DNA of 64,000 nt from Roseomonas marmotae (GCF_017654485.1 NZ_CP061091.1:3354501-3418500); one strand, 5' to 3'; positions 7,924 to 17,946 are shown, numbered from the stretch's first letter. Numbers and translations: made by a program. Notes: generated from the letters alone by a model not told the origin.

Positions 7924-10479
7924 ATGTCGCTGGGCGGTGATCTCGAGGACGAGCTCTGGCAGGAATTCGGCGCGGAGAGCGAGGAGCATCTCGACACCGT
8001 CGAACGCCTGCTGGCCACACCGCCGGATGCGGCCGGTGTGGCCTCGCTGTTCCGTGCCTTCCATTCGTTGAAGGGCATGAGCTCGGCGCTGGGTGCCGCC
8101 GGCATGGCGCGCGTGGCGCATCGTTGCGAGGATCTGCTGGGGCTGGCGCGCCAGGGCAGGCTCGCCATGACGCGGCCGTTGATGGACGGGCTGCTGGCGG
8201 CGCTGGACGCGCTGCGCGGCCAGCGCGCCACGGTGCTGCGCGGCCGGGGCGACGCGCCGCCGCCACCCGGCCTGCTGCAACGGCTGGAAGGGCTGGAAGG
8301 CGGCCCGCCCGCCGCCCCGCCGCCCGCCCCACCGGCCTCCGCCGCGCCGGAAAGGCTGCCGGAACTCGCGCCTCTGGCGATGATGCTGCGGCTGGAGGCC
8401 GCCGGGCTGGCCGGCGCCGCCCTGGCCATGGCCGGCCCCTCGGCCGAGGCATCGGCGCTGGCCGGGGAAGCGGTGCGCCTGGGCCTGCAGCGCCTGGCCG
8501 CCACCCTGAAGGGCATCGGCACGGAGGACGCGCTGCCGCTGCTGGGCCGGCTGCGGCGGCAGTTGGATGCGCTGGCCGGGATCGCGGGGGAGGATGCGGG
8601 TGGCGCAGCGCTCTCCGCCGCCGCGCGGGGGAGCGGCGAGGCCATGCTGCCGCCCCGCCTCTCCGCCCTGGCGGGCCTGCTGGCGGAGGGTGGCGCGATA
8701 GCCCCGGCGGCCCGTGCCGCCGGCGAGGCCGCGGCGGCCCTGGGCCATGAGGCGCTGGAAGTCTGGATGCTGCTGGCCGAGGATCTGGCCGACCGCGCGC
8801 CCACCGACCCCGAGGCCGCCGACCGGCTGGCCGGCCTGGCCCCGGCGCTGGCGGCCCATCTCGAGCATGGCCTGCGGGAGGGCGGGACCGCGTGGCATGC
8901 CGTGCCCCCGCCGGCCGGCCCGGCGCCCGCCGCCGACGCGGTGCCGGAGGAGCTGGCGCATCTGTTGAGCACCGAGGGTCACCGTCGCGTGGAAGCCGCG
9001 CTGGCCGCCGGCCTCAACCTCTACCGTGCCCGGCTCGGCGTGCCCTCCCATGCCGGGGAGGAAGCGGCGGTGCAGGGCTGGCTGGAGCAGCAGCAGGCCG
9101 AGACCCTGACCAGCCGCACCCTGCTGGACACCGTGCCGCCGACGCTGGACATGCTCTTCCTGGCGCCGGCCGAGCCCGATGCCCTGGCCGCTGCCCGCGC
9201 CGCCTTCGATCCCGCCGGGCGGCTGCTGCTGGCCATGTCGCCGCTCCGCACCGCCACCGCCGCACCGGCCGGGGAGGGCGAGACCGCCACCCCCGCCAGC
9301 CTGCGCGTGCGGCAGGAGGCGGTCGATACCATCATCACCCTGGAGGCCGATCTGCACGCCGCCGTCCTGGCACTGGACGGGTTGCTGGAGCAGGAGGAAG
9401 GCGACGACCTGCCCGAGTTGCTGGCCAGCCTGTCCCGCCGCGCCGGGGGTGACGTGGCGCGGGAACTGGCGGCGCTCTCGGCCAGGCTCGGCCATGCCAT
9501 GCCGCCGCGAGCCCGCGCGCGTTCCCGCCTCTCCCTGGCGCTGCGGCGGCTGGATGAAGCGGTGATGGAACTGCGCGTGGTGCCGATCGGCACCCTCTTC
9601 GCGCGCCTGCCGCGCATCGTCCGCAGCGTGGCGCAATCCTCCGGCAAGGATGTGGCGCTGGAGATGGAGGGCCAGGAGGTCCGCATCGACCGCGCGCTGG
9701 TGGAGTTGCTGGCGGACCCGCTGCTGCATCTGCTGCGGAACGCCGTGGATCATGGCGTCGAGCCGCCCGAGGCGCGGCTGGCCGCCGGCAAGCCCGCCCG
9801 CGCCACTTTGCGCGTGCGCGCCGAGCGCCGCACCGGGCAGGTGCGGGTGGAGATTTCCGACGATGGGCGTGGCATCGATCGCGAGGCGGTGCTGCGCGCG
9901 GCGCTCGCGCGCGGGCTGGTCGGCGCCGGGAAAGCGGCGGAGATGGACGATGCCGCCGCACGCCGCCTGCTCTTCCGCCCGGGCTTCTCGACGCGGGAGC
10001 GGGTGAGCGAGACCTCGGGGCGCGGCGTCGGCCTGGATGTGGTGCAGGAGGCGGTGCGCCGCGCCGGCGGCACGCTGGACCTGACCAGCACGCCCGGCCA
10101 GGGCACCTGCTTCACGCTGAACCTGCCGCTCTCCGCCTCCATGGCGGCGGTGCTGCTGGTGGAGGTGGCGGGCCATACCTATGCCTTGCCCGTCGCGCGG
10201 GTGGAGGCGGTGACGGATGCCACGGAGGATGCGCTGCCGCTGGCCGGCCTGCTGGGCCTGCCGCCCGGCGCCCCGGGCGTGACGGTGCTGCTGCGGCAGG
10301 CCACGGGCGGGCGGCTGGCGCTGGGCGTGGACCGGGTGCGGCAGCGCACCGAGCTGCTGCTGCGCCCCCTGCCGCCTGCCCTGGCCGCGCTGCCGGCGGT
10401 CGGTGGCGTCGGTGTCCTCGGCAATGGCGAGCCGGTGGTGATTCTGGAGCCGGACGGCATCGCCGTGCCGGAAGAATGA
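7924..10479 (+). CDS. cheA: CheA-type chemotaxis histidine kinase
   Basis: This 851-residue kinase has a P1 domain with phospho-His47 in FRAFHSLKGMS, then a long Ala/Pro-rich middle (about 115-450) where a P2 domain would sit. A dimerisation/P3 segment ends in MELRVVPIGTLFARLPRIVR (about 550). The GHKL ATPase has an N-box at about 600 (LLRNAVDHGVEPPEA), a G1 box (SDDGRGID) and a G2 box (SGRGVGLDVV). A CheW-like P5 domain ends the protein. No receiver is fused to it, unlike many alternative-output CheA hybrids. Likely phospho-targets in the operon are CheB, the His-less regulator and the receiver of the phosphatase that follows. It starts 4 bases after the previous stop. Confidence 0.92.
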   Translation: MSLGGDLEDELWQEFGAESEEHLDTVERLLATPPDAAGVASLFRAFHSLKGMSSALGAAGMARVAHRCEDLLGLARQGRLAMTRPLMDGLLAALDALRGQRATVLRGRGDAPPPPGLLQRLEGLEGGPPAAPPPAPPASAAPERLPELAPLAMMLRLEAAGLAGAALAMAGPSAEASALAGEAVRLGLQRLAATLKGIGTEDALPLLGRLRRQLDALAGIAGEDAGGAALSAAARGSGEAMLPPRLSALAGLLAEGGAIAPAARAAGEAAAALGHEALEVWMLLAEDLADRAPTDPEAADRLAGLAPALAAHLEHGLREGGTAWHAVPPPAGPAPAADAVPEELAHLLSTEGHRRVEAALAAGLNLYRARLGVPSHAGEEAAVQGWLEQQQAETLTSRTLLDTVPPTLDMLFLAPAEPDALAAARAAFDPAGRLLLAMSPLRTATAAPAGEGETATPASLRVRQEAVDTIITLEADLHAAVLALDGLLEQEEGDDLPELLASLSRRAGGDVARELAALSARLGHAMPPRARARSRLSLALRRLDEAVMELRVVPIGTLFARLPRIVRSVAQSSGKDVALEMEGQEVRIDRALVELLADPLLHLLRNAVDHGVEPPEARLAAGKPARATLRVRAERRTGQVRVEISDDGRGIDREAVLRAALARGLVGAGKAAEMDDAAARRLLFRPGFSTRERVSETSGRGVGLDVVQEAVRRAGGTLDLTSTPGQGTCFTLNLPLSASMAAVLLVEVAGHTYALPVARVEAVTDATEDALPLAGLLGLPPGAPGVTVLLRQATGGRLALGVDRVRQRTELLLRPLPPALAALPAVGGVGVLGNGEPVVILEPDGIAVPEE

Positions 10480-10489
10480 GGAGAGAAGC

Positions 10490-11671
10490 ATGAGCGGCAC
10501 GGCCGAGAGCGGCGTCGCCATCCTGGTGGTGGATGACAGCCCCTTCAACCGCCTGCTGCTGGGCAAGCGGCTGGCCGAGCTGGGCTATACCCGGATCACC
10601 ACCGCGACCAACGGGCTGGAAGGCCTGGCCGCCATCGAGGCCGGGGCCTTCGACGTGGTGCTGCTGGATATCGAGATGCCGGAGCTGGACGGCATCGGCG
10701 TGCTGGAGCGGCTGCATGCCTCCGGCCGGCGGGAGCCGCCGGTCATCGTCATCTCCGCCCTGACGGAGATGAGCGCGATCGTCCGCTGCATCGAGCTGGG
10801 CGCCGAGGACTACCTGCCGAAATCCTTCGACCCGCCGCTGCTGCGCGCGCGCCTTTCGGCGGTGCTGGAGAAGAAGCGGCTGCGCGACTTGGCGGCCCAG
10901 CGCCTGCAACTGCTGGAGGCGGAGCTGGAAAGCGCGCGGCTGGCGCAGCTGGCGCTGGTGCCGCGCGATTTCGCGGCGCTGGAGGGCCACCGGCTGGCCC
11001 TGCATGCCGCCATGGTGCCGGCGCGGCAGGTCGGCGGCGATCTCTACGACGCCATGCGGCTGGATGATTCCACCCTGCTCTTCACCGTTGCCGATGTGGC
11101 CGGCAAGGGCGCGCCGGCAGGGCTGACCATGGCCCGCACCCTCGGGCTGATCCGCGCCGCCGCCCGGCTGCTGACGGCGCGGGACGGCGTGCCCGACCCG
11201 GCCGAGATCCTCTGCCTCGCCAATGACGACCTGTCGCACGAGAATGAGGAGGCGACCTTCGTGACCATCGCCCTGGGCGTGCTGGATATGCGGGAGGGCA
11301 CCGGGCGCATCGCCGTGGCGGCGCACGAGGCCCCGCTGATCTACGCTGCCGGCCAGCCGCCGCGTCCCATGCCCGACCTGCCGCGCCAGCCGCCGCTGGG
11401 GGCGATGGAGGGCATCTCCTACCGCAGCCAGCCCTTCTCGCTCTCCCCCGGCCAGGGGCTGCTGCTCTATTCGGACGGCGTGACGGAGGCCGAGGACCCG
11501 GCCGAGGACTTCTTCGGCCGCGCGCGCCTGCTGGCGGAGCTGGAGGCGCTGACGGCACGGGAGGCGCGGCCGCGCGCGGTGGTGGAAGGCGTGTTCGATG
11601 CCGTCGCCCGCTTCGCCGGGGATGCGCCGCAGGCGGATGACATCACCGCTCTGGGGCTGCGCTTCGGCTAG
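10490..11671 (+). CDS. Receiver-PP2C (SpoIIE/RsbU-type) serine phosphatase
   Basis: This 393-residue protein has an N-terminal receiver (VVDDSPFNR, Asp60 in VVLLDIEMPELDG, conserved LPKSF lysine) and a short coiled coil (about 125-150). A PPM/SpoIIE phosphatase follows, with metal-binding motifs ARQVGGDLYD, VADVAGKG and YSDGVTEAEDP. This architecture dephosphorylates STAS antagonists when the receiver is phosphorylated. It closes the operon that starts with the receptor, so it is the probable output: CheA to receiver, to PP2C, to the STAS protein at 3949, to the RsbW-like kinase at 3502. A strong ribosome site (AGGAGAG) precedes the ATG. It ends four bases into the convergent mntR gene. Confidence 0.9.
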   Translation: MSGTAESGVAILVVDDSPFNRLLLGKRLAELGYTRITTATNGLEGLAAIEAGAFDVVLLDIEMPELDGIGVLERLHASGRREPPVIVISALTEMSAIVRCIELGAEDYLPKSFDPPLLRARLSAVLEKKRLRDLAAQRLQLLEAELESARLAQLALVPRDFAALEGHRLALHAAMVPARQVGGDLYDAMRLDDSTLLFTVADVAGKGAPAGLTMARTLGLIRAAARLLTARDGVPDPAEILCLANDDLSHENEEATFVTIALGVLDMREGTGRIAVAAHEAPLIYAAGQPPRPMPDLPRQPPLGAMEGISYRSQPFSLSPGQGLLLYSDGVTEAEDPAEDFFGRARLLAELEALTAREARPRAVVEGVFDAVARFAGDAPQADDITALGLRFG

Positions 11672-12132
11672 GTTGCCCTGGCGCCGCGCAGGAAGGCCGC
11701 GAAGGCCTCCAGCGTGGTGTCGCTGACATGGTGCTCCAGCCCCTCGGCATCACTCTCCGCCACCTCGGGCGGCACGCCGACAGCCAGCAGCAGGTCCACC
11801 ACCAGCCGGTGGCGCGCCCGGACCTTATCGGCCAGCGCATGGCCCTCGGCGGTCAGGAAGACGCCGCGGTAAGGCCGCGAATGCGCCAGCCCCAGCGCCT
11901 TCAGGCGGGAGATGCTCTTGATGGCCGTGGCATGGGAGACGCCGAGCCGGCGCGCGAGGTCGGTCGGCCGCGCCTCCCCATGCTCGCGCAGCAGGTCGTC
12001 GATCAGCTCGACATAATCCTCCAGCACGGCGGAAGCACGGCCAGCGCGCGCCATGGCATGGCGCGCGGCCTGTGTATCCTCTGCCGGGGGCTGGCAGGGA
12101 TCGCTATCCTGATTGAGGGGCCGGCTGGTCAT
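11668..12132 (-). CDS. mntR: MntR-type manganese-responsive transcriptional regulator
   Basis: This protein is about 154 residues long and belongs to the DtxR/MntR group. It has a winged helix (RPTDLARRLGVSHATAIKSISRL), the PYRGVFLTAEGHALA wing and a metal-binding/dimerisation part with RHRLVVDLLLAVGV and DAEGLEHHVSD, where Glu and His residues supply metal ligands. It would repress Mn uptake genes when Mn is bound; no Mn transporter is in the window. The frame extends to a GTG at 12177, but the ATG at 12132 is a more natural start. Neither has a clear ribosome site. It is convergent with, and overlaps by four bases, the phosphatase gene. Confidence 0.85.
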   Translation of the reverse strand: MTSRPLNQDSDPCQPPAEDTQAARHAMARAGRASAVLEDYVELIDDLLREHGEARPTDLARRLGVSHATAIKSISRLKALGLAHSRPYRGVFLTAEGHALADKVRARHRLVVDLLLAVGVPPEVAESDAEGLEHHVSDTTLEAFAAFLRGARAT

Positions 12133-12282
12133 GGGGGCGGCAAGATGCCGCAGGGCGGCAGGTGGTGCAACCGCCACCCCCGCGCTCCAGCCCCGCTCTG
12201 GCTGAAAGGCGGGTCTGGCGCGGCCGATATCCCGCTGGCCACCGGGGCGAGGTCATGCCCCTCCCCGGCATATCCCGCTCTC

Positions 12283-13260
12283 TCAGTCCACGGCGATCCC
12301 GGCATCGGCCACCAGCTTGGCCCAGCGCGTGCGCTCCTGCGCCATGAACTGGCCGAAGGCCTCGCCGCCCATGCGGGAGGGCACGGCGCCTTCCTCCTGC
12401 AGCCGCTTCTCCACATCCGGCGTGGTCAGGCTGTCGGCGATGGCGGCTTCCAGGCGGCGGCGGATGGCCTCCGGCGTACCCTTCGGCGTCAGGATGCCGT
12501 ACCAGGCGGAAGCGTGGTATCCGGGCACCCCGGCCTCGGCCACCGTGGGCACGTCCGGCAGGGCGGCGATGCGGCTCGCGCCCGTCACCGCCAGCGGCCG
12601 CACCAGCTCGCTCTGGATCAGCGAGACGACGGAAGGCAGCGTGGTCACCATGAAGGGGATATGCCCGGCCACCACGTCGTTCAGCGCCGGGCCGGCACCG
12701 CGGAAGGGCAGGTGCTGCGCCTCGATCCCGGCCATCTGGAACAGCAGCGCCGCCGCCAGATGGCTGGCCGAGCCGTTGGAGGCCGAGGCATAGCTGAGCT
12801 GGCCCTTCTGCTGGCGGGCTTCCTCCAGCAGATCCTTCAGGGTCTTCGCCTTGCTGCCGGGGCCGGCCACCGCCACCAGCGGCGCATCCGCCACCAGCGC
12901 CACGGGGTCCAACGTCTTCAGTGGATCGAACCGCATATTGGGGAAGAGCGACTGGTTGACCGTCATCGGGCCCTGGTTGCCCATCAGCAGCGTATAGCCA
13001 TCCGGCTTGGCGGCCGCGACCTGGTCAGTGGCCAGGTTGCCGCCTGCGCCCGGCTTGTTCTCCACCACCACAGGCTGGCCCAGCACCGCCTGCAGCCGCG
13101 CTGCCAGCACGCGGGCGACGTTGTCGGTGCCGCCGCCCGGCGCATAGGCGATCAGCAGGCGGACCGGCCGGCTGGGCCAGGCTTCCTCGGCCCGCAGGGC
13201 GGAAGGCAGGGTGGCGAGCGGTGCTGCGGCCAGGATCTGCAGCAGGTGACGACGGTTCAT
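12283..13260 (-). CDS. Bug/TctC-family tripartite tricarboxylate transporter substrate-binding protein
   Basis: This 325-residue periplasmic protein begins with a signal peptide (MNRRHLLQILAAAPLATLPS, cleaved near residue 24). The Bug family binds carboxylates and aromatic acids. Signature loops are visible: AYAPGGGTDNVARVLAARL and NKPGAGGNLATDQVAAAKP. It lies 33 bases after galD on the same strand, so the two are probably one operon and the ligand may be an aromatic-acid or dicarboxylate intermediate. No TctA/TctB membrane partners are nearby, which is common for this expanded family. Confidence 0.9.
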   Translation of the reverse strand: MNRRHLLQILAAAPLATLPSALRAEEAWPSRPVRLLIAYAPGGGTDNVARVLAARLQAVLGQPVVVENKPGAGGNLATDQVAAAKPDGYTLLMGNQGPMTVNQSLFPNMRFDPLKTLDPVALVADAPLVAVAGPGSKAKTLKDLLEEARQQKGQLSYASASNGSASHLAAALLFQMAGIEAQHLPFRGAGPALNDVVAGHIPFMVTTLPSVVSLIQSELVRPLAVTGASRIAALPDVPTVAEAGVPGYHASAWYGILTPKGTPEAIRRRLEAAIADSLTTPDVEKRLQEEGAVPSRMGGEAFGQFMAQERTRWAKLVADAGIAVD

Positions 13261-13293
13261 TGGAGGCGTTTCCTTTGGTTTCTTGATGTGAGT

Positions 13294-14379
13294 CTATTCG
13301 GCGGCCAGCGGCGCGGCGGCCTGGGCGGCGGTCTGCGGCACCAGCAGATGGCCTTCGAAGATCCGGCGGGCCGTGCGCAGCACGCTGGCCCAGTGCACCA
13401 CCTCCCCCTCCAGGGAGAGGCCGATGGCAAGCTGCCCGGCGGGATGCGCGATCCGCACCTCCTCGCCCTCGCCGGCGGCCAGCGGTGCCGCGACGGTACC
13501 GGGCAGCCGCGCCGCGATGGCCAGGGTGATGCCGCCCGTCACGGCCATGGCGCGATGCACGGCATGCGGCGTCAGGTAGCGTGCCGTCAGCGTCGCGCCG
13601 CCGCTGCCCGGCGCCAGCAGCGCCGGCTTCGGGATGACGCTGCCGGAGACATCGCCCAGGCCCATGCGCCGCCCGGCCTCCAGCCGCAGCGCCTCAATCC
13701 GCTCCAGCAGGCCGGCATCGGCCTCGATGGCCTCCGGCGGCAGGGTGGCATCCGTGCCGAGATCGGCCGCCGCCACCAGCATCATCGGCATGGCGCCGTC
13801 GATCAGCGTGACGCGGATGCCACCGATCTCCTCGCTCCGCTGGCCCGTGGGGAAAAGCGCCCCGGTCTTGCTGCCGGCGACCCGGCGGAAACGCAGGGAA
13901 ATCGGGGCGGCGGTGCCGGGCACGCCGGGAATGGCCGCCGTGCCGTCATAGGTGACCTGCCGGCCCGGCGTCTGCACGACGGCATCGACCAGCGCGCCGG
14001 TGTTGCGGTTGCGGATCCGCACCAGCGTCTCGGGGTGGGAAGGCGTCACCAGGCCGGATTCGATGGCGAAGGGGCCAACGCCCGCCAGCATGTTCCCGCA
14101 ATTGGGGCGGGTATCCACCAGCCCGCGCTCGACCGACACCTGGGCGAAAAGATACTCGACATCGACATCCGGCTCGGAAGACGGGCCGATGATGGCGACC
14201 TTGCTGGTGAGGCTGTTGCCGCCGCCGATGCCGTCGATCTGCAGTGGGTGCGGCGAGCCGAGTGCCGCCAGCAGCATGGCATCGCGCGCCTCGGGCTCGG
14301 CTGGCAGATGGGCGGCCAGGAAATAGGGACCGCGGCTGGTGCCACCGCGCATCAGGACGCAGGGGATGCGGATCTGCAT
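13294..14379 (-). CDS. galD: 4-oxalomesaconate tautomerase (PrpF family)
   Basis: This protein of about 361 residues belongs to the PrpF/diaminopimelate-epimerase fold. It would interconvert keto and enol forms of 4-oxalomesaconate in gallate/protocatechuate meta-cleavage catabolism. Its N-terminus is typical of GalD (MQIRIPCVLMRGGTSRGPYF); later motifs are IDGIGGGNSLTSKVAI, RPNCGNMLAGVGPFA and VTLIDGAMPMM. The ATG at 14379 has GGAA upstream and is preferred to a TTG four codons earlier. It is divergent from a LysR gene 104 bases away. The hydratase and aldolase acting after it (galB, ligK) are near 62 kb, so the pathway is split. Confidence 0.88.
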   Translation of the reverse strand: MQIRIPCVLMRGGTSRGPYFLAAHLPAEPEARDAMLLAALGSPHPLQIDGIGGGNSLTSKVAIIGPSSEPDVDVEYLFAQVSVERGLVDTRPNCGNMLAGVGPFAIESGLVTPSHPETLVRIRNRNTGALVDAVVQTPGRQVTYDGTAAIPGVPGTAAPISLRFRRVAGSKTGALFPTGQRSEEIGGIRVTLIDGAMPMMLVAAADLGTDATLPPEAIEADAGLLERIEALRLEAGRRMGLGDVSGSVIPKPALLAPGSGGATLTARYLTPHAVHRAMAVTGGITLAIAARLPGTVAAPLAAGEGEEVRIAHPAGQLAIGLSLEGEVVHWASVLRTARRIFEGHLLVPQTAAQAAAPLAAE

Positions 14380-14457
14380 GGTCGTTTCCAAGGTTCTTGC
14401 CTGTTGGGCCTCTTCTGCGCTGGATCACCACCTTACTGAAGTGCAAAGATCGGTAGA

Positions 14458-14480
14458 ATTCTTGCGTTAGCTGAAAGAAT
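14458..14480. promoter_or_regulatory. LysR-type operator (T-N11-A) between galD and its divergent regulator
   Basis: ATTCTT (14458-14463) and AAGAAT (14475-14480) are perfect inverted arms separated by 11 bases, the classic LysR-family spacing. The site ends 4 bases before the LysR start codon and about 80 bases upstream of galD. That placement suits autoregulation together with control of the galD-Bug operon. A -10-like TAGAAT overlaps its left edge at 14454-14459. Confidence 0.55.
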
Positions 14481-14483
14481 GCC

Positions 14484-15377
14484 ATGGCCATCGACCTCGA
14501 CCAGCTCCGCACTTTCGTCGCCGTGGCCGAGGCGCAGAGCCTCACGCGCGCGACGGAGACGCTGCATCTTTCCCTGCCCGCCGTCTCCCGCCGCCTCTCG
14601 GCGCTGGAGGAGGAACTGGGCGTGGCGCTGCTGGCACGCTCCACCCGCCGCGTGGCGCTGACGCAGACGGGGCGGGAGTTCCTCCCCCGCGCGCGGCGGC
14701 TGCTGGACGAACTGGAGGAAAGCCTGCTGGGCATCCGGGAGACGGCGGCACGGCGGCGCGGGCTGGTGACCATCGCCTGCATCCCGACCGCCGCTTATTA
14801 TTTCCTGCCTGCCACGCTGGCTGATTTCGCCCGCCGCTTTCCCAATGTGCGCGTGCGCGTCATGGATCTCTCGGCCGATGGGGTGACGGATGCGGTGGCC
14901 ACGGGCGGCGTGGAATTCGGCATCGGCATGGAAGGCGCCGTGCATCCGGAGGTGGAATTCCGCCCGCTGCGGCGCGATCCCTTCGTGCTGGCCTGCCGCC
15001 GGGACCACCCGCTGGCCAGGAAGCGCGGCCTACGCTGGGAGGATCTGCAGAACGAGACGCTGGTGGGCGTCTCCCGCCGCTCCGGCAACCGGCTGATCCT
15101 GGACCGCGCGCTGCTGCCGCGCGGCATCCAGCCGAACTGGCGCTATGAGGCGGAGCACCTTTCCACCAGCCTGGGCCTGGTGGAAGCCGGCCTCGGCGTC
15201 GCCGTCGTGCCGCGCCTGGCGCTGCCGCGCGGCCCGCACCCCATCCTGGTGGCGCGTCCGCTGAGCGAACCCAGGATCGAGCGCGCGACCGGCGTCGTGC
15301 TGCGGCGCGGCGCGGAACCAGGGCCGGCGGCGCGCGCGCTGCTGGACCTACTGGAACGCCGCATGGTCAGCGTGTGA
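14484..15377 (+). CDS. LysR-family transcriptional regulator, divergent from galD
   Basis: This 297-residue protein has the full LysR layout: a winged helix-turn-helix at residues 5-62 (SLTRATETLHLSLPAVSRRLSALE), a linker helix and a periplasmic-binding-like effector domain. The position suggests that it controls the divergent galD-Bug operon, with an aromatic or dicarboxylic intermediate as inducer; this is inference. Its end overlaps the convergent DUF72 gene by 11 bases. Confidence 0.9.
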   Translation: MAIDLDQLRTFVAVAEAQSLTRATETLHLSLPAVSRRLSALEEELGVALLARSTRRVALTQTGREFLPRARRLLDELEESLLGIRETAARRRGLVTIACIPTAAYYFLPATLADFARRFPNVRVRVMDLSADGVTDAVATGGVEFGIGMEGAVHPEVEFRPLRRDPFVLACRRDHPLARKRGLRWEDLQNETLVGVSRRSGNRLILDRALLPRGIQPNWRYEAEHLSTSLGLVEAGLGVAVVPRLALPRGPHPILVARPLSEPRIERATGVVLRRGAEPGPAARALLDLLERRMVSV

Positions 15378-16092
15378 CGGATCCCAGCAGGGAGAGCGCG
15401 TCGGCCCAGGCCGCGCCTTCCGCCGTGTTGTCGAAGATCACCCAGCTCTCGGCATCGGCTTCGCGCAGCAGCGCCGCCAGCCGCTCCAGCCGTTCCGGCG
15501 GATAGGCCGAGTAATACATGCGGGGCGAGCCGTGCAGGCGCCAGTAGCGCAGCCCCGGCCAGCCACCCGGCCGGCCGGCGCCGCGCGCGGGCTGTGGATC
15601 GGCGGCGACGCGGGGAATGCGATGCGCCACCAGCAGCGCCTCGGCCTCCACCGTGAACCAGCTGGGGTGGCGCGGCTCGCAGACCATTTGTCCATCGAAG
15701 AGCGCGCGGAAATTCTCCAGGAAGGAGCTGGCGATATCGGGCTGGAATGCAAGGCTGGGCGGCAGTTGCAGCAGCAGCGGGCCGAGCTTCGGGCCGAGAT
15801 TCCCGGTCTCCTCCAGGAAGCGCGCCAGCACTTCCCCGGCACCCACGAGGCGCAGCACGTGGGTGATCTCCTTCGGCACCTTCACGGCGAAACGGAAATC
15901 ATCCGGCACCGTCCCGGCCCAGCGCGCATAGGTCGCGGGACGATGCGGGCGGTAGAAGGAGGAATTGATCTCCACCGCCGGAAGCTGGCCAGCATAGCGC
16001 AGGAGATGGCTGCCCTCGGCCGGGAAATCGGCGGCCTGCGCGGCCGGTATGCTCCAGCCGGCGGTGCCGATGCGGATGGAATGGCATGGCAT
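15367..16092 (-). CDS. DUF72 (YecE-like) TIM-barrel protein
   Basis: This 241-residue protein matches the DUF72 family: IGTAGWSIP at the N-terminus, EINSSFYRPHRPATYARWA, the FAVKVPKEITH strand, LLLQLPPSLAF and a late YYSAYPPERLERLA. The family has a TIM-barrel fold and no settled biochemical role. The start is placed at ATG 16092, because the frame upstream runs into the neighbouring phosphatase gene and loses family similarity. It ends 11 bases into the convergent LysR gene. Confidence 0.88.
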   Translation of the reverse strand: MPCHSIRIGTAGWSIPAAQAADFPAEGSHLLRYAGQLPAVEINSSFYRPHRPATYARWAGTVPDDFRFAVKVPKEITHVLRLVGAGEVLARFLEETGNLGPKLGPLLLQLPPSLAFQPDIASSFLENFRALFDGQMVCEPRHPSWFTVEAEALLVAHRIPRVAADPQPARGAGRPGGWPGLRYWRLHGSPRMYYSAYPPERLERLAALLREADAESWVIFDNTAEGAAWADALSLLGSVTR

Positions 16093-16109
16093 GGCGCTGG
16101 CCGTCGGCC

Positions 16110-16883
16110 CTAATGCCGCATCCGTCGGTTGCGCCGGAGCAGGAGGGCGCGCAGCGCCAGCCAGCATCCCATGGCCCAGGCGGCGCCCAGGCACCATCCC
16201 GCCAGCACATCCGTCGGCCAGTGCACGCCCAGATAGACGCGGCTGACCCCCACCAGCACCATCAGCCCGATGGCGGTGCCGAGGATATAGGCCTTGAGGC
16301 GGCGTCCCTCCGCCGCCCCCGCCAGCAGCGTGCCCAGCGTCAGGTAGCAGACGGCCGAGAGCATGGCATGGCCGCTGGGGAAGCTGGCCGTATGCACCTC
16401 CACCAGATGCGCGACGAGATCCGGGCGCGGGCGGGAGAAGCCGAGCTTCAGCAGGCTGTTCAACACCATGCCTCCGGCGAAGGAGAAGGCCAGCAGTCCC
16501 GCCGAGAGCCTCTTCCGCTCCAGCATCAGGTAGCCGAAGGCCAGCAGGCCGATCAGCCCGAGTACCGCGTGGCTGCCCAGCGAGGTGAAGTCGCGGAACA
16601 TGATCTCGAGCCATTGCGGCCCGATCGGGTCCGCCAGATCGGCGGGGTTGCGCAGCGCCAGCAGCACCGCCTGGTCGAAGCCCTGGGTATCGCCCTCCCA
16701 CACCTGGTCCGAGATCTGCGCGAAGGCGAAAAGCCCGCCGGCGCAGACGCAGACCGCCGCCAGCAGCACGAACTGCGCCCAGTTGAAATGCCGCCAGCGG
16801 AACTTCCGCATCCCGCCACCCTGGGGGTCAAGGAGCCAGCGGCGTGGCGCCCAGTGCCGCAGGCGCGAACCGAAGCTTTCCAT
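16110..16883 (-). CDS. PAP2-family membrane phosphatase
   Basis: This protein of about 257 residues has several hydrophobic helices and the three-part lipid-phosphatase signature: KLGFSRPRP, PSGHAML and SRVYLGVHWPTDVLAG. Such enzymes remove phosphate from phosphatidate, undecaprenyl pyrophosphate or similar lipids at the outer face of the inner membrane. ATG 16883 has GGGAGA upstream; ATG 16811 (MRKFRWRHF) is an alternative. A diacylglycerol-kinase-like gene is divergent 45 bases away, so the two may act on related lipids. Confidence 0.88.
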   Translation of the reverse strand: MESFGSRLRHWAPRRWLLDPQGGGMRKFRWRHFNWAQFVLLAAVCVCAGGLFAFAQISDQVWEGDTQGFDQAVLLALRNPADLADPIGPQWLEIMFRDFTSLGSHAVLGLIGLLAFGYLMLERKRLSAGLLAFSFAGGMVLNSLLKLGFSRPRPDLVAHLVEVHTASFPSGHAMLSAVCYLTLGTLLAGAAEGRRLKAYILGTAIGLMVLVGVSRVYLGVHWPTDVLAGWCLGAAWAMGCWLALRALLLRRNRRMRH

Positions 16884-16928
16884 CCGACCCGATCTCCCAT
16901 CGTCCTGCCCAAGACGCAACAGCCCCGC

Positions 16929-17936
<1,008 letters not shown>

Positions 17937-17946
17937 GCGGGTCGCC

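Noticed and set aside
5607..10566. Very long open frames on the strand opposite cheB and cheA
   Set aside because: They are read against well-supported genes, have no protein similarity I recognise and are rich in Arg, Gln, Gly and His. GC-rich codon use leaves antisense frames open.
12227..12279. Ten-base direct repeat ATATCCCGCT, 43 bases apart, after the first Bug gene
   Set aside because: Short, no third copy, and downstream of the gene's end; chance is a good explanation.
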